NCBI GenBank assembly: GCA_012932295.1
Contig: JAAONU010000016.1
Coordinates: 37,603,241 to 37,667,240, forward strand
DNA length: 64,000 bases
Source: Cyclina sinensis
Taxonomy: Eukaryota > Mollusca > Bivalvia > Venerida > Veneridae
Direction: 5' to 3'
The notes beneath the pieces were generated by a model that saw nothing but the letters and a program-made list of their open reading frames with translations, made no database searches and had not been told where the DNA came from. Within the stretch, counting starts at the first letter, position 1. Each line of letters starts with the position of its first letter. This document shows positions 1 to 11,639 of this stretch, one piece after another. The translations under genes were made by a program, and so were the position numbers.

Positions 1-589
1 TCAAATAGTCATAAGAGATTTTATATTAGCTAATGTTCTTGCAATTGATCTGACATCTGTTTTAATCTATCAAACGAAAGATGAAAAAAATATTTGTTGA
101 AATATTAAAAGCTTCCGTTTTACCGGAATGGAATTTCAAAAGAACCGATATTAGAAAAAATGGCCTTGTAACTAATTGATCTATTGCGAGACAGGATATG
201 CTCACTTAGTTTCCATAGTAACCAATTTGAAATGGACTGTAACTAAATGTCTTTCAAAGGAAACATCGTCTGCTGTTGCTGGATTTCACGTATCATGTCT
301 TCAGGCTCCTACCAAATTATTTTATGTTCTCTTCTTTTTAATGTTTTTATTATTTTCACGTTTTGTCTCAGTACTGGTCCAGGTCAATGCAAACCTATTG
401 CATCTAATTTTTTCTTCATTATTTGCAATAGTTTTGCACTGATCCCTCGGTATGGCCCTAACAAAAAGCAAGATATTTACCTCCTTTGATATATTTGCTT
501 CTTTTACTGGTTAATATTTTTTCGTTTAATATAATAAATATAATTATAATTGATCGTTCTAGAACATTTTATGATTTGCGATATTTTGG
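1..589. other. No gene recognised
   Basis: AT-rich sequence. Two overlapping short open frames (88 and 80 codons) share no recognisable motif and look fortuitous. Nothing else is supported. Confidence 0.5.
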
Positions 590-1750
590 GCAACAACTCC
601 AAAGAGTGTAAAATGTATGACATATTTGCCCCCCATCCCGTAAATATACGCCTCTTTGACTTCAACTCTGACCTCCGTAAGCGCGACCTTTGACACAGAG
701 GGTCTATAATCTATCATCTACTCACCATGCCCAACCATCGTTTACATCTGAAAGTTTTTGGTTCAATTGTTCTCGACTCAATGATTTATAAACATTTTTT
801 GTATTACAATGCCCTGTGATCTCGAACTTCGACCCATTGTCTATAGCGTTCATGTCCAACAACCCTAAAAAGTCTGAGGTTTCTGTGTTTAGTTATTGTT
901 TACTGAAAACTGTTTTCTATACGCACGCCAACTTGAGCTTGACCTTTGACCTAATACTAAAAGCGTTCATTTTCTCACCATGCTGAATCATCCTGTAAAT
1001 GCTCAAAGTCTTGGGTTAAGCTTCTCTTAAACCTTATTTTGAAGAACAATCCCGTGACCTTTGACCCAGTAGGCCCAAAACCACAAGAGTGTTCTTATCA
1101 TGCCTGAACATATATACTAAAGAAAGAAGGTCGTGACCTGAATTTTTGTTGACTGCCAACCCGTGAGCTTAAACGTTGACCAAATGAGCCAAAATCGAGA
1201 GTTCATCAACTTATAACGTTCAACGATCCAGTTAAGTTTGAGGGTCCTGGATTCTGTTGTTATTAGGGCTTAACCTAGTGGGCCAAGATCAATAGCGTTT
1301 ATCTATTCTTTGTACCTAAACATTACGTTTAGATGTTCTTATGTTACTGATTAAAACCCGTTTACTAAGAGGCATTCTTGTGAGCATCATTTTTTGACCT
1401 AGTGCGGCCAAAAAGCAATAGAGCGCATTAACTGATCATGTCAAATCATTCTCTAAAGTTTGACGGTTCTGAGTTCAGTTATTTTTGAGTTATAAACTGG
1501 AAACTGTTTTCAAAGTGGAGGAACTTGACCTCTGACCAAGTGAGCCAAAATTCGAAAGAGGTCATCTTCTCATCATGCCCAACCATTCTGAAAAGTTTAA
1601 AATAGTCAGTTCAGTTGTTCTTGTTGTATCCTGTTAGCTTGACCTTTGACCCTCTCAGCTCAAAATCAATAGGCGTTAAAATAGGGGTCTTCTACTCATC
1701 TTGCCTAACCATTGAGTCCTGGTATTAACTGCTCTTAATGCCGAGTGATT
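590..1750 (+). repeat. Degenerate tandem repeat with TGACCTTTGACC core, locus 1
   Basis: About eight diverged copies of a roughly 110-150 bp unit. Recurring phrases are 'cttgacctttgaccyagtgrgcc', 'aaatcaatagcgttcat', 'ctcatcatgcccaaccat' and 'ttcagttgttcttg'. The cleanest TGACCTTTGACC cores lie at about 940-952, 1055-1067 and 1640-1652. The same family recurs in reverse at 37275-38140 and forward at 44000-45280. The core read in reverse, AGGTCAnAGGTCA, has the form of a DR1 nuclear-receptor half-site pair. No coding potential was seen. Confidence 0.7.
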
Positions 1751-2550
1751 GATCAGCAATCGTTTTCAGAGTACAGGCCCCTGTGTGCTGTAAGCCCAAA
1801 AATGACAAGTGTAAAAAGTCTAAAGACTTATCTGCTGTCAAGTAACTGACTGGAAATCATTTAGTCAAAAGACAAACCAGCTAACATGAGTTAAGCTGTA
1901 GTCCAAACTTCTAACCCATATTCTGACAGAATACAGCATGTTTCAAAAGGAAAGATCCATATAAACCTGACTTAGAAGAAAACATACGATGCTGTCAAGT
2001 GCTTGCAAGAAATGTTACGTCGTATCAACACCTGACACCAGCTTTTACTACTGGTACACAGCTTACTAGTCAAGCCAAGGTATTCTTTAGATAAAAATAA
2101 CAAGTTTAAGGCTCTCCTATCGAATATATTTTAATTCAAATAAGATATCAAAAATATTGACAACAATTAATCACAGTACTGTTACATTATATCTTTTAAC
2201 AACATTAATAACAACATTAATAACAACATTAATAACAATATTAAGTTATTAACATGTATTAAAAATGTAGATGAACCTACACAATAAGAATTGAAGCAAG
2301 AGCAAATACATATTCCTTGCTTATTTAAGAAAAATGTTCTCTGTAATTTTTTCTAACATGAATATCCAGTCTTGACATTACCTCGGTTTAAAGCAAAAAA
2401 GTTCCACTCATTACAAATACTTCTTTTGGAAAGCGTGAAATCGTGTTCTGCTATAAATAGAAAATTTTTTAATTGCCATATTCACTTTAAATTCAAATTT
2501 TGACCAAAATATTGGTGAAAGTGGCATGTCAGTTTAGCTTAACTAAAACA
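1751..2550. other. Gene-free stretch with short AT-rich tandem
   Basis: No gene recognised. A small 12-bp tandem of the form aacaacattaat, four copies, lies near 2198-2245. The rest is unique-looking AT-rich sequence downstream of the BORCS7 3' end. Confidence 0.5.
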
Positions 2551-2552
2551 TT

Positions 2553-2558
2553 TTTATT
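2553..2558 (-). promoter_or_regulatory. Candidate poly(A) signal of BORCS7
   Basis: AATAAA on the minus strand, about 810 nt downstream of the BORCS7 stop codon. It is the first exact hexamer I noticed in that direction. A shorter 3' UTR using a variant signal is possible. Confidence 0.3.
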
Positions 2559-3368
2559 TCTATTGTAACATATACATATGATTTACAAAATGATGTAGGG
2601 GTTGAGCTGGAAGATACATCCTCTTATTAAAGTTCTCTCCTACAGTGGCAAGATGAAAATGGAGGGATCAGTGTAACACTATTGTATCTCCTTATCATTT
2701 TGTATCTAGTAAACATAGTGTTGCAATGATCCTGCAAAATGTTCCTCCCTTCTCTGTTGTTTTGTACTGTCAGTTATAAAAAAAGGTCAAGGTTGTACTA
2801 ACAGGCTGATTTACATTTGACAGTGTGATAAATATACTCAAGAAACAGTAGATTAAACTTTACAAACACTGAACAAAGATGCATGAAAATCTACTAGCAA
2901 ATATAAATACAGGTGAGTAAATGAACAATTTAAATAAATGAATAAATAAGCACAGCTTGCCTAACATAGTCACAAAAAAATTACTAGTTTGAATAAAACT
3001 TTTAACATTTTTCATTTCTAGTTTCCCTTCAAAGCTAGGTGAACTGAAAAAACTTGTTGCCCTTTGATATCTATATATGAAATTTCTGCAGTGCTACTGT
3101 GCAGTTAAAGGAAACAATTTTCCTTCAGTCATCATTTCTGTTTTTTGTTCAACTACTTATGCTGTATGTTTAGATTTCAGTGGCTAGTTCATGCATAAGA
3201 CAAATAATCACTCTGTTCTTGTTCTGACCTGTCTCCAAACATTTTGGTTTCTCAGAAATGAACTAAATTAGTAGATTAAATACAACACAAAGTTGTTTTT
3301 GCCACATATATCACTGAAAAACTGAAGTCATTACACATTGCACATTGCCCTTTCACACTATTGCTTTG
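2559..3368 (-). other. Probable BORCS7 3' UTR / downstream region
   Basis: Non-coding sequence following the BORCS7 stop. It includes an imperfect inverted pair around 2660-2750 ('gagggatcagtgtaacactat' against 'catagtgttgcaatgatcctg'), which suggests an old fold-back element. No gene is seen on the plus strand. Confidence 0.35.
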
Positions 3369-3420
3369 TCACCTCTGTAGTGTTTTAAGCTGGTCCTGTA
3401 CTTCATCTATACTTGACATG
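3369..3420 (-). CDS. BORCS7: BORCS7 exon 5 (stop codon)
   Basis: 52 nt after acceptor TTTGTTTGCAG, ending in TGA at 3369-3371. It encodes MSSIDEVQDQLKTLQR, matching the family C-terminal DLQDQL coil. The acceptor is the first copy of an 81-bp tandem repeat (see 3417-3655). Confidence 0.85.
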
Positions 3421-5922
3421 CTGCAAACAAAAACATTTTCACAATGTGAGAAGAAATACCTACATTATTTTATTATGAGATCTTAATCACTGATCTACAT
3501 GCTGCAAACAAAAACATTTCACAATGTGAGAAGAAATACCTACATTATTTTATTATGAGATCTTAATCACTGACCTACATGCTGCAAACAAAAACATTTT
3601 CACAATGTGAGAAGAAACACCTACATTATTTTATTATGAGATCTTAATCATGGACCTTTTTCCTATCTTAATTTTAGACTCTGGATCCTTAAAATTTCTC
3701 CTTTTTTCTGTTATCATAAAAAATACTTACACAGCTCCTAACAGACTTCATTATAAAATAAAGTAAATAAAATAAAGCATGACTGTTTTAAAAGTTTCAT
3801 GTCCTGAATACTGTACTCATTTATAGTAAAGATATCCAGGAAATTCTTTTACTGTATCTCTTAAAACCATTGCTTAAAATTATTCAACTCATCTGAAAAA
3901 TTTTCTGTAATTTTTCATCATTCATTTCCTGTTTCTTGGATTTAAACCAATACATACCGAAGTTTTATTGAATAAATGGAATAAATTTTCTGTAACACTA
4001 TTGATTAGATGATAATGAATAAAAGGCTTTACATATTAATAAATGGTATAATCTGTAATTTGAAAATCAAATTTTACATGTCAAGATTTAATCATCCAGT
4101 TACAATCTGCAATAAAAGTTTCATTAACGCTTTTCAGAACTTCACTGTGGCATAACCGCAGATTACAGCCTGAATTATCAGAAGATAAGTTTCACTGATT
4201 TATCCCCCTTGAACCAGGTTTAATGGCATTTTCTCCTTGTCAGATTTACATTATTAATGTTCACAAATTTATTAAAATCATTTAATTTTAATAAAACACA
4301 AACATTGTTCCATGCAATTATAAGCAAAATATTTATTTTTTAATTCCATAAAAGGTGCTTTCTTGGCATGAAAGAAACAGAACAGCTGTTGGTTTTGGTG
4401 AAAGTTCTGATTATATTCAAAAACATCAAAAGAAGTCAAATTCCCTTGTGGTCTTGCTACTATAGAAAATAACTGTGAGTGCACATTCACTGAAAAAGAA
4501 ATCTTACCTTCTTTCTATAGCTGACTGCCTGCAAAGAAAAGTAGAGTTGACAGCACATGTGAAGAGTAATCTGGACTTAAGAACATAGTTTAAATCTATG
4601 CAGCTATCATCACTTGTCTGTTATTTTGCTTCAATAATATGATGCCTTACGGGTGCTTATCAAATCCAGTCACTGACAAGATGTTTAATATAGTTTAGGA
4701 AACAAGTTTTTGCAGATTCTGGTGTTAATTCTATTCAGTGACTGCTTTCTGGATTAAACTAGTTCTCATGCTGAAAGGAGGAGGATTTCAGAAAGGGAGA
4801 TGAGAATCACACACCTGACAAAATTAACAAAATCATTAACAGCACTTTGTAATCAATCAAAAGACAGTATAGCCTCTGGTCTTGAAATGCACTTTTTAAG
4901 TATGGTAGAGTGCATGGTACTAATAAAAATGAAAATACTTACTGGTACTCAAACTGTGACCGGATCAGATTCATTTTCCTCAAAGACTGGAATTACAGAA
5001 AGAAGATAACTACTAACTGATTTGTGTAATCTAAGAAATATACATGTAAGAGTAGTCACAGTGCAAAGTTCATCTTACAAAACAGTAAAATTATCTTGAA
5101 TATATCTTTCTGACAATAAACAGCATTTGCAAAACTTGAAAAAAGAGATTTTAATCAAGATGTCTGCATAACCTTGTAGAGTTGTACGAGATAAAAGTCT
5201 ATGTCATTTAAATTGTTTACATATTTCAAACATCATTTAAAAGATACATCGACAAGCTGAGCCATCAAGACTGTCTTTTTCATTATAAAAGCTTCTTTAA
5301 AAGCAAGAAATGAAAAAAAATAGAAAAGAATGTAAACTTTTATGTTAAAGTTGTGTTTTATAAGTTTGGTATGTACCTCTGATGAATTCTGTATCACAGA
5401 CTCCTGGGATGCAAAATTTTTTGCTGCCTGTGCAAGCAACTGAAATGAAAAGTTGAAAGTATTTCATGATGATAAGTGGCACATATAGTGTATCAGTTAT
5501 TGGGATCAGTATTGATGATATGGTTAACTAACAAATTATCACCAGCCTGGTTAGCTCTGTTGGCCCAGCACCCAACATGTAAAAACTTAATAGTCTCGTC
5601 AATATGACTGCCCCATACCATTGAAAACATCTTTTAAAAATAAGATTAAAATTTATTCTGAATAATTTTGCAACAAAACCTCCTAGCATCTGCTGAATAC
5701 AAGGTTCAGAAGTTCTGGTTCGAAACAAGTTAAGTACAAATCGGCTGTCAAATTCGAACTAAATCAGAATCGCATTCGAACCCTATGACATATCTTTCTT
5801 ACTTCGGTACTCTTGGATGCTCTTATTACATGCCTAACTAGTGAACCCATGTCGTTAATATTTGCGGTCACTTTCTCATTTAATTTTGCTTTAGTTTCTT
5901 GATTCCAGTTTGCAGAATTCAT
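3369..5922 (-). CDS. BORCS7: BORCS7 orthologue, BLOC-1-related complex subunit 7 (five exons)
   Basis: BORCS7 is a small helical subunit of BORC, the complex on the lysosome surface that recruits the GTPase Arl8 and so couples lysosomes to kinesins. The coding exons are 5803-5922, 5377-5439, 4943-4986, 4508-4528 and 3369-3420 (120+63+44+21+52 = 300 nt, 99 aa plus TGA). All four introns are GT-AG and every phase closes. Family hallmarks visible in order: LNEKVTANINDMGSLVR (residues 15-31), LLAQAAKNFASQESVIQ (41-57), SLRKM, QQSAIERS and a C-terminal VQDQLKTLQ. As I recall the human protein is about 105 aa, so the length fits. The start is the only ATG before the conserved block. The gene is divergent to UVSSA. 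Exons 3-5 are short and would be missed by simple ORF calling. Confidence 0.9.
3417..3655. repeat. 81-bp tandem repeat, three copies, inside BORCS7 intron 4
   Basis: Copies begin at 3417, 3498 and 3578 with 'catgctgcaaacaaaaac' and are nearly identical through 'gagatcttaatcactg'. The repeat starts at the BORCS7 exon 5 acceptor, so the minus-strand acceptor TTTGTTTGCAG followed by CATGT is present three times. Only the copy at 3421 leads into the conserved coding exon. Confidence 0.9.
4508..4528 (-). CDS. BORCS7: BORCS7 exon 4 (21-nt microexon)
   Basis: Only 21 nt between acceptor TTTTCTTTGCAG and donor GTAAGAT. It completes Q, adds QSAIER-type sequence and supplies two bases of a serine codon finished by exon 5. 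It is supported by phase closure on both sides and by agreement with the family QQEAIQ segment. Confidence 0.8.
4943..4986 (-). CDS. BORCS7: BORCS7 exon 3
   Basis: 44 nt between acceptor TGTAATTCCAG and donor GTAAGT. It encodes SLRKMNLIRSQFEY plus two bases of the next codon, and matches the family SLRKM...HLQYQ segment. Confidence 0.85.
5377..5439 (-). CDS. BORCS7: BORCS7 exon 2
   Basis: Twenty-one codons between acceptor TTTCATTTCAG and donor GTACAT. It encodes LLAQAAKNFASQESVIQNSSE, the best-conserved block of the family. Phase 0 at both ends. Confidence 0.88.
5803..5922 (-). CDS. BORCS7: BORCS7 exon 1 (start codon)
   Basis: Forty codons from ATG at 5922 to GAA, followed by donor GTAAGA. 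It encodes the N-terminal helix with LNEKVTANINDMGSLVRHVI. Ends in phase 0. Confidence 0.88.
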
Positions 5923-6524
5923 CGTGTGCTTGATTGTTATAAAAACTAAGGGTGCGCACGCACAGTTAGCCCAACAAATTGTGCGCCAGGGCTCTTTATT
6001 ATATAGACGATGGTCGCCGACATCTATGTAATATCAGTTTGTAAATCGGTCGGTCTTGCAGTTGAAATATAAAGACTAACGCAAAATTAGACACATGTTC
6101 GGGTCATCATTTTAAAAGTGATGCAAAGACATAAAATACGGTGTTATTGTAGGACGTTGGGTGGTATGACCAAACTGTATATCTATCTTATTCATGTGCA
6201 CAGCGGAATTTGCGGGTTCCAGAGCATTTCCACATGTGGATCGTAGACCAAATGGTACTTTTTGCAAATGTATTGTAATGTCTCAAGTGATAAATATTAT
6301 GATTCTCTTTGCTGATCTTATTTCTGTTTTCAATTTTACTTGAACTAATAATTGTACTAAATTTGAAAATTTGCAGATGGATGTGCAATATATGTGTTTT
6401 TTCTCTGCTACCTTGATTATTTTCACTTGGCATCCTTATAAAAGACAAAGGCCACTGTTATGTGATTATGATATAGTAGAAAAACCTTTGTTTCTGTACC
6501 TTTCAGTAACAATGTCTCCTTGTA
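5923..6524. promoter_or_regulatory. Probable BORCS7 promoter and 5' UTR region
   Basis: Sequence immediately upstream of the BORCS7 start. It is locally more CpG-rich ('gtgcgcacgcac', 'ttgtgcgccagg', 'gatggtcgccgac' near 5950-6020) than the AT-rich surroundings. The promoter call rests on position and composition only. No core element was identified. Confidence 0.35.
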
Positions 6525-6528
6525 TTAA

Positions 6529-7000
6529 AGGGATACACAGGCAAATGAGCGCCCAAAAAATTAAAACTGATATTATTTTCTCACATCACTTTCAATATGA
6601 AGAACTTTAAATTCCCAGTATGTTTGTAGTGAAATGCGGGGTTAAACGTAAATATTTAAACGTCCTTAAACAAAAAGTAAAACGTGAACGAAATCACAGA
6701 GTCATTTTCAAATAGGTCACGTGACAAAAACAACCAATTGTCGTTTCTCTCGGTTGTTTTTGCCGTAGACCACGTAACAGGTACTTCAACCGTCCAATCA
6801 TTCACTGCGAAATTTAGCGCGAAATATAAATTTTCTATCTAGACCCACGTGGGTCAAGATAGGAAACCACCCGATTTTTTATTTAAAAAGAGGAAATCTT
6901 TGTAAATGGGACTGATCATTGTATTTATTTCGATCACATTTATAGTATATTTATAGAAGGAATGAGAAAGAAAGCATAAAATTTTTGCCTGTATATCCCT
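6529..7000. mobile_element. TTAA-flanked non-autonomous element with inverted termini
   Basis: Terminal inverted repeats AGGGATACACAGGCAAA (left) and AGGGATATACAGGCAAA (right end read in reverse) are bounded by TTAA at 6525-6528 and 7001-7004, the target duplication typical of piggyBac-type elements. There is no transposase. Inside lie CACGTG-type sequences: GGTCACGTGAC near 6715, a matching inverted 'gttgtttttgccgtagaccacgt' near 6753-6775, and a perfect GACCCACGTGGGTC palindrome near 6842-6855. It lies between the divergent BORCS7 and UVSSA starts. Confidence 0.75.
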
Positions 7001-7005
7001 TTAAA

Positions 7006-8115
7006 GTCGGCAAGAAAGTGAGCAAGAAAAACATAAGCGAGCAGCGGAAAACAATGGAAAACAAGGTCTCTGACAGGCTCCCTGTGCTTTCTGGTGTCCC
7101 GCAGTGATCGATCTTAGGTCCATGTCTCTTTCTCGCATACATCAATGACCTACCAGGAAGTGTCAGGAGCCGGGTGCGTCTATTTGCCGACGACACCATA
7201 GTTTATTTAACAATTAAGTCACAAGCATTTGCACAAACCTTACAAAATGATTTGCACAACCTTGAAATATGGGAAAAAGAATGGTCAATGGAATTCAACC
7301 CTGACAAGGGTGAAGTACTCAGAATACACAGGAAAAAGAAACCAGTCATCTTTCCCTACACCCTACATAACACTAAACTGAAAACCACAGAAAATGCAAA
7401 ATACTTAGGAGTTACAATAAGTAGCAACCTAAACTGGTCATCCCACATAAACAATATCACAAACAAAGCAAAAAACAGCTTAAGGTTCATCAGACGAAAC
7501 GGCAAAACACAAAACAAACAACTCAAAGAAGCAGCATACAAAACATATGTAAGACCACAGGTTGAATACTGCTCAACCATATGGCATCCATAGCAAAAAT
7601 ATCTCACACACAGAATAGAAATGGTCCAGAGGTCAGCTGCAAGATACGTCCATAATGATTACCACTACACAAGCAGTGTAACAAACATGATCAAAGAACT
7701 AAAATGGTAAACTTTAGAACAATGGCGAAACCATGCCAGCCTGGTCATGCTACACAAAATAAAAAACAATCAGGTCAATGTTGATCACAATCACCTTACA
7801 AACACAAGAAACAGCAAATTCCTCATCCCACAATCAAAAACACAACATCACATGAACTCATTCTTCCCAAGGACTATACGACTCTGGAACGAATTACCGA
7901 CCGAGATTAAGGCTACCCCAACTGTACCAGCTTTTATTAGTGGACTAAACAAGTTTTATAGATTTTAAGTACTTAAAATAAATGCTTACGTAAGATCTTC
8001 AGTAAAATCTTGTTTTCTTTGTTATTATCTTTTATAATTTTATTGTTCCTGACACGCGCCTGCCTAGTACAGTCATTATTGACTTTTGGCAGTAACAAGT
8101 TGAAGTTGAAGTTTT
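7006..8115 (+). pseudogene. 5'-truncated non-LTR retrotransposon (LINE) reverse transcriptase remnant
   Basis: One frame runs from 7006 to 7968 and carries RT palm motifs: SGVPQ..ILGP..F..YINDLP, then LFADDT (the catalytic [YF]xDD box) near 7175-7192, KYLGVTISSNLNW, and the C-terminal RLWNELPTEI. The frame is broken by in-frame stops at 7105 (TGA right after SGVPQ), 7591 and 7708, so it is dead. The 3' end carries 'gttgaagttgaagtt' near 8097-8113, a short tandem terminus rather than poly(A), which favours a CR1/L2/Jockey-type clade. The remnant starts directly beside the TTAA element's right flank. Confidence 0.85.
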
Positions 8116-11100
8116 AACCGACATTACACGTAGAGTAAACAAAAGCAATCTCACAAAATATAGCTGAAGCTGGAAAAGATCTCGCAAAATCTCGTTTGTT
8201 TTATATTTCCAATATCTTAAAATAATTATAATGAAAACAAATGCTTAATGCAATAGAGCATTAATTCATCTACAAAGTGATACCTAAATTACATATCACA
8301 ATCAGACTAGAAGTAATCAAGGTTTGAGCAAAGACGAAAACCACCTGTTTGGAATAAATCAGCATATATGTTACTTGCCTACCTGAAAATCAGAATTTCT
8401 TCAGCATATATAAAAAAATCAAAGTAAAACCGTTTTCTTTTATACTGAAATGGTCAAATTATAATCTGCTATTGACTTCTAGTTAGGATTTTTACAGGCC
8501 ATTTAATTTTTTGAAAAAATGTTGACTTTCCACGTGATTAAATAGTGTATTCCTTTGGCTTGTAAAGGAGTTTCAAATATGTGGTATTTTAAGTTTTTGT
8601 TTTTTCAAAGATAGGAATTATTTGTGATTCTTATTCCATGATGTGAACAAGCAATTTACGTTATTTAGTGAAAGATATTTGTGCTAAAACGTTCTTAACC
8701 GTACAATTGTTTATGATTATTCATTTTCAAAGAGAAAAACAAAATGAATGACTGTTCGCATATTTCGATTACAGAAATATTTCAATCTATTAACTATAAA
8801 TCAAGTATACCTGAGGCAAAAATTTATGTAAGTAAATTTTCACGTCACCGGTTGTTGAAGTTTTGTGGTGCAATATTTAAAATAGAGAAAAAAAGCTGTT
8901 GAAAGTTCTTTAAATGTCTTAACTTGTTTTTTAAGGTAAGTTTCTATCAGTGTGTCCAGTATTGTAGTGAATATATTCCATCTTCCATCAGGTTTAAGGT
9001 ATGATGCGGATGTTTGTTAGTGACATAGTAGCCGGATGAATGGAATAAAAGAACACTTTTTTTCATTTTTTGTTGACTGACTGACATTGATATAGATTAA
9101 TGTAGATGCCAAGCAACAGTTAAATTCCACTTGTTTTAAAATGTATATGAATGAGTAGATAATGAGTTTTATGGTATTTGTTTGAATTCTGTTATTTAGT
9201 ACAACACTTCATCTAGCTTCTATTCTAGTAATGAAAAAGAATGTCAAAACTATTCTTGGCATTTGCAGTGAATTCATCAAACTGACATCCCATAAGCAAA
9301 TGTGAAAACAACACCTAAATTACACTTCATTTTAGCACAGCACATTTTTACTCTGTTTTGCAGATATATAGATATTACGTATCATTGCTTTTCCTTCAGT
9401 CATAGGTTTTTCTTTAGTCTGTAGTCATGGGTAAGTAATATAGGTATTTATCATCAAAGAGCTAAAATGATCAACACTTTTTTAACATATATTGTCTTTA
9501 AGAGTTGTTATGATCATAATATCCTTGTTCCTCGAGAATTTTTCCTCAATTTGTTTATACATTTTTGGCTCCAGCAATGACAGGTGCTTGTTCCTGGTAC
9601 TTTGAGCAAGTGTGACATAAATGCATGGCAAAAATATTTCACCAAACTATTGGTAGTGTATAAAAACCAATGATTTGCTTCCTGCGACTTGCTTATTAAC
9701 CAACAATAATTTGCTAAGGATCTTATGATAAGTTAAGTGCCAAATATATTAATCATTTCTTGTTAAATCGCAACAAAGATAATACTATTCAGCTATATTT
9801 TGTTTTTGGTTATAACTTGTTCAAGTGACTGTAGTGTCTGTACATGTAACTCTGTAATTCTGTACCTGTCATTTATAATATAAAGCCCCGCCTTATTATA
9901 ATGCAGCAGGTACAGGGAGTCTGTTGGATTAAGATGTTAACCAGTTAAGATATAATGTAGTAGTAATATTAGTAAATACATATAAGAAATAGAATGTAAT
10001 CTTAGAACATGTTGTTTTAAGTCCTTACCACTCATCCATCATATAAAACAAAAACAGTACAGTTCATACATTTTTTAAACAACACTGCTGATATAGTATT
10101 ACTCACGACACCAGGAAAAGCATCATCCATATGAATGCAAAGTGGAACATTTAAATATTGGTAACAGACTATAAGAGACACATTTGATGACAGTGCAGAT
10201 AAGAAGTATATCATGTTTTTTAAGTAATTCCACATGTCACTCGTCTATTTTTAGAAATGCCAAGTCAAGTGTGGGTAGTGCATCTTTTGTAGACCATTTT
10301 TACCTTCAAACAACATCTCATCCCAAACTACTAGCTTAAAGTTAATAAAACTGAAGGTCTTCCAAAGTCATTCAAAGGATTGAATTCCATCTAGAACTCC
10401 AGTTGCCTTGGCAATGGAAAGAAAAAGTAGAAAATTTTGTCTGAAACCACAAGGCCTAGAGCTTAGATACTTGACATACAGGTTTACCTAAAGATCATCT
10501 ACCAAGATTGTTCAAATTATGTCCCTTTGGTCATTAATGGAGCTGCCCTAGGGGTCACTTGATTTTACCTGATGTAAATATGTTAATAATATTGTATATG
10601 AATTGATAATTCCATGTATCTTATTACAATTTATGTAATACAGGTCCATTCTGGTGTATATCCCTAAGCAAACATTTTCCACGAATTCCCAGTCTTCAGT
10701 CTGCTATAAAAACGTCAAGATATTTCAGATTTCTTTTGTAAATAAACTAATTGAATTATATACTAATGAATAATGTGTTATATCTTTCATATTTGTTGCT
10801 TATGCATAAATATTCTTTATGCCTTCATCATGACCTTTATTATAGCACAGAAAAATACAACACAGAATATCTGCATTGAACAACATGTACTTTGAAAGGA
10901 TCTGTAAGAAACAGATGATTACATGAAAAAGCTAATTATGTCATCAGTAACTAAGCAGCAGAACTTTAACTTATAAGTTTACAATACACTTTTCAAATTC
11001 CTAGGCTAGGGTTCTGTTTCCTGGAAAACCCAGCTTGACAGCTACATGTAGTTTTCTAATTTTCTTGAAGATGATCAGATGTCTCAGATTACTTTAAGAA

Positions 11101-11419
11101 GCATAGTTAAACAGATGTACCTTCTTGCAAAACTATAATTTTTCATTTCAAGGTTATGATTGGTATTAGGCTTGGCAATAGTTTACTGACTTTTGATATT
11201 TTATTGATGTAATAAATCATTTGTTAAGTATCTCTGAAATTTACGTGAAGTGAATCCCAAGAAACATTACTAACTGCTGGAGTTTGTTAAGATACTTTTT
11301 CTCAGTTAAGATACCTGGTAATTATTTTTTTCTGTATTAGAAATATTCACTAAACAATTAAGGAAACACTTAGATTCTCTGTATACTGTTGAGGCATTCA
11401 TCAATTGATTTTCTTTTAG
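8116..11419. other. Region upstream of UVSSA coding start; mostly unassigned
   Basis: No coding exon was recognised on either strand. The UVSSA promoter and a non-coding first exon are expected in or before this stretch. One candidate donor, 'ttttttaaggtaag', lies at 8930-8940. A degenerate fragment of the CTCACCTG repeat family occupies about 10285-10580. Confidence 0.4.
10285..10580 (+). mobile_element. Fragment of CTCACCTG-family element
   Basis: Shares the family phrases 'gaattccatctagaactccagttgcc', 'tctgaaaccacaaggcctagagcttaga', 'ccaagattgttcaaattatgtccc' and 'ggggtcacttgattttac' with the fuller copies at 13126-14200 and 30207-32614. Both termini are missing. Confidence 0.6.
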
Positions 11420-11520
11420 CTTGGCAATGTTACAGAAAACCTAATGGCAGGAGCTTTTTGTTGAGCAAGAGACCTTTGACCACTAGGAAGAGAAAAGTAC
11501 TTGTTAATAGATCGTTAAAG
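11420..11520 (+). other. UVSSA: Probable UVSSA 5' UTR portion of exon 1
   Basis: Begins after a plausible acceptor 'gattttcttttag' at 11407-11419 and runs to the ATG at 11521. That ATG has a favourable AAAGATGG context. The frame is open upstream, but the upstream residues do not resemble UVSSA, whose N-terminus aligns from MAELDEK. Confidence 0.45.
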
Positions 11521-11639
11521 ATGGCTGAGTTAGATGAAAAAATCTGCAAGCAAATGGATGGATTGGTGGAACTGCTTACAACATCTGGAAAACCAGTGCT
11601 CAATGCAGAAATCATGAAGAAGTTTAAGAAATTTTGCAG
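11521..11639 (+). CDS. UVSSA: UVSSA exon 1 (start codon)
   Basis: Encodes MAELDEKICKQMDGLVELLT and the following helix to KKFC, plus two bases of an arginine codon. Donor is GTATGT. First helices of the VHS-like domain. Confidence 0.92.

Noticed and set aside
5233..5300. Minus-strand MKKTVLMAQLVD as the third BORCS7 exon
   Set aside because: It loosely resembles the family, but no AG acceptor places it in phase after exon 2. The segment at 4943-4986 fits SLRKM...EYQ and closes phase.
5545..5740. tRNA gene or SINE in BORCS7 intron 1 (gctctgttggcccagc ... ggttcgaaac)
   Set aside because: A- and B-box-like sequences are present but about 150 nt apart with unrelated AT-rich sequence between. 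At best it is an interrupted remnant.
11389..11520. Longer UVSSA N-terminus from the upstream in-frame ATG at 11389
   Set aside because: A good acceptor lies at 11419, the upstream residues do not resemble UVSSA, and family similarity begins at MAELDEK.
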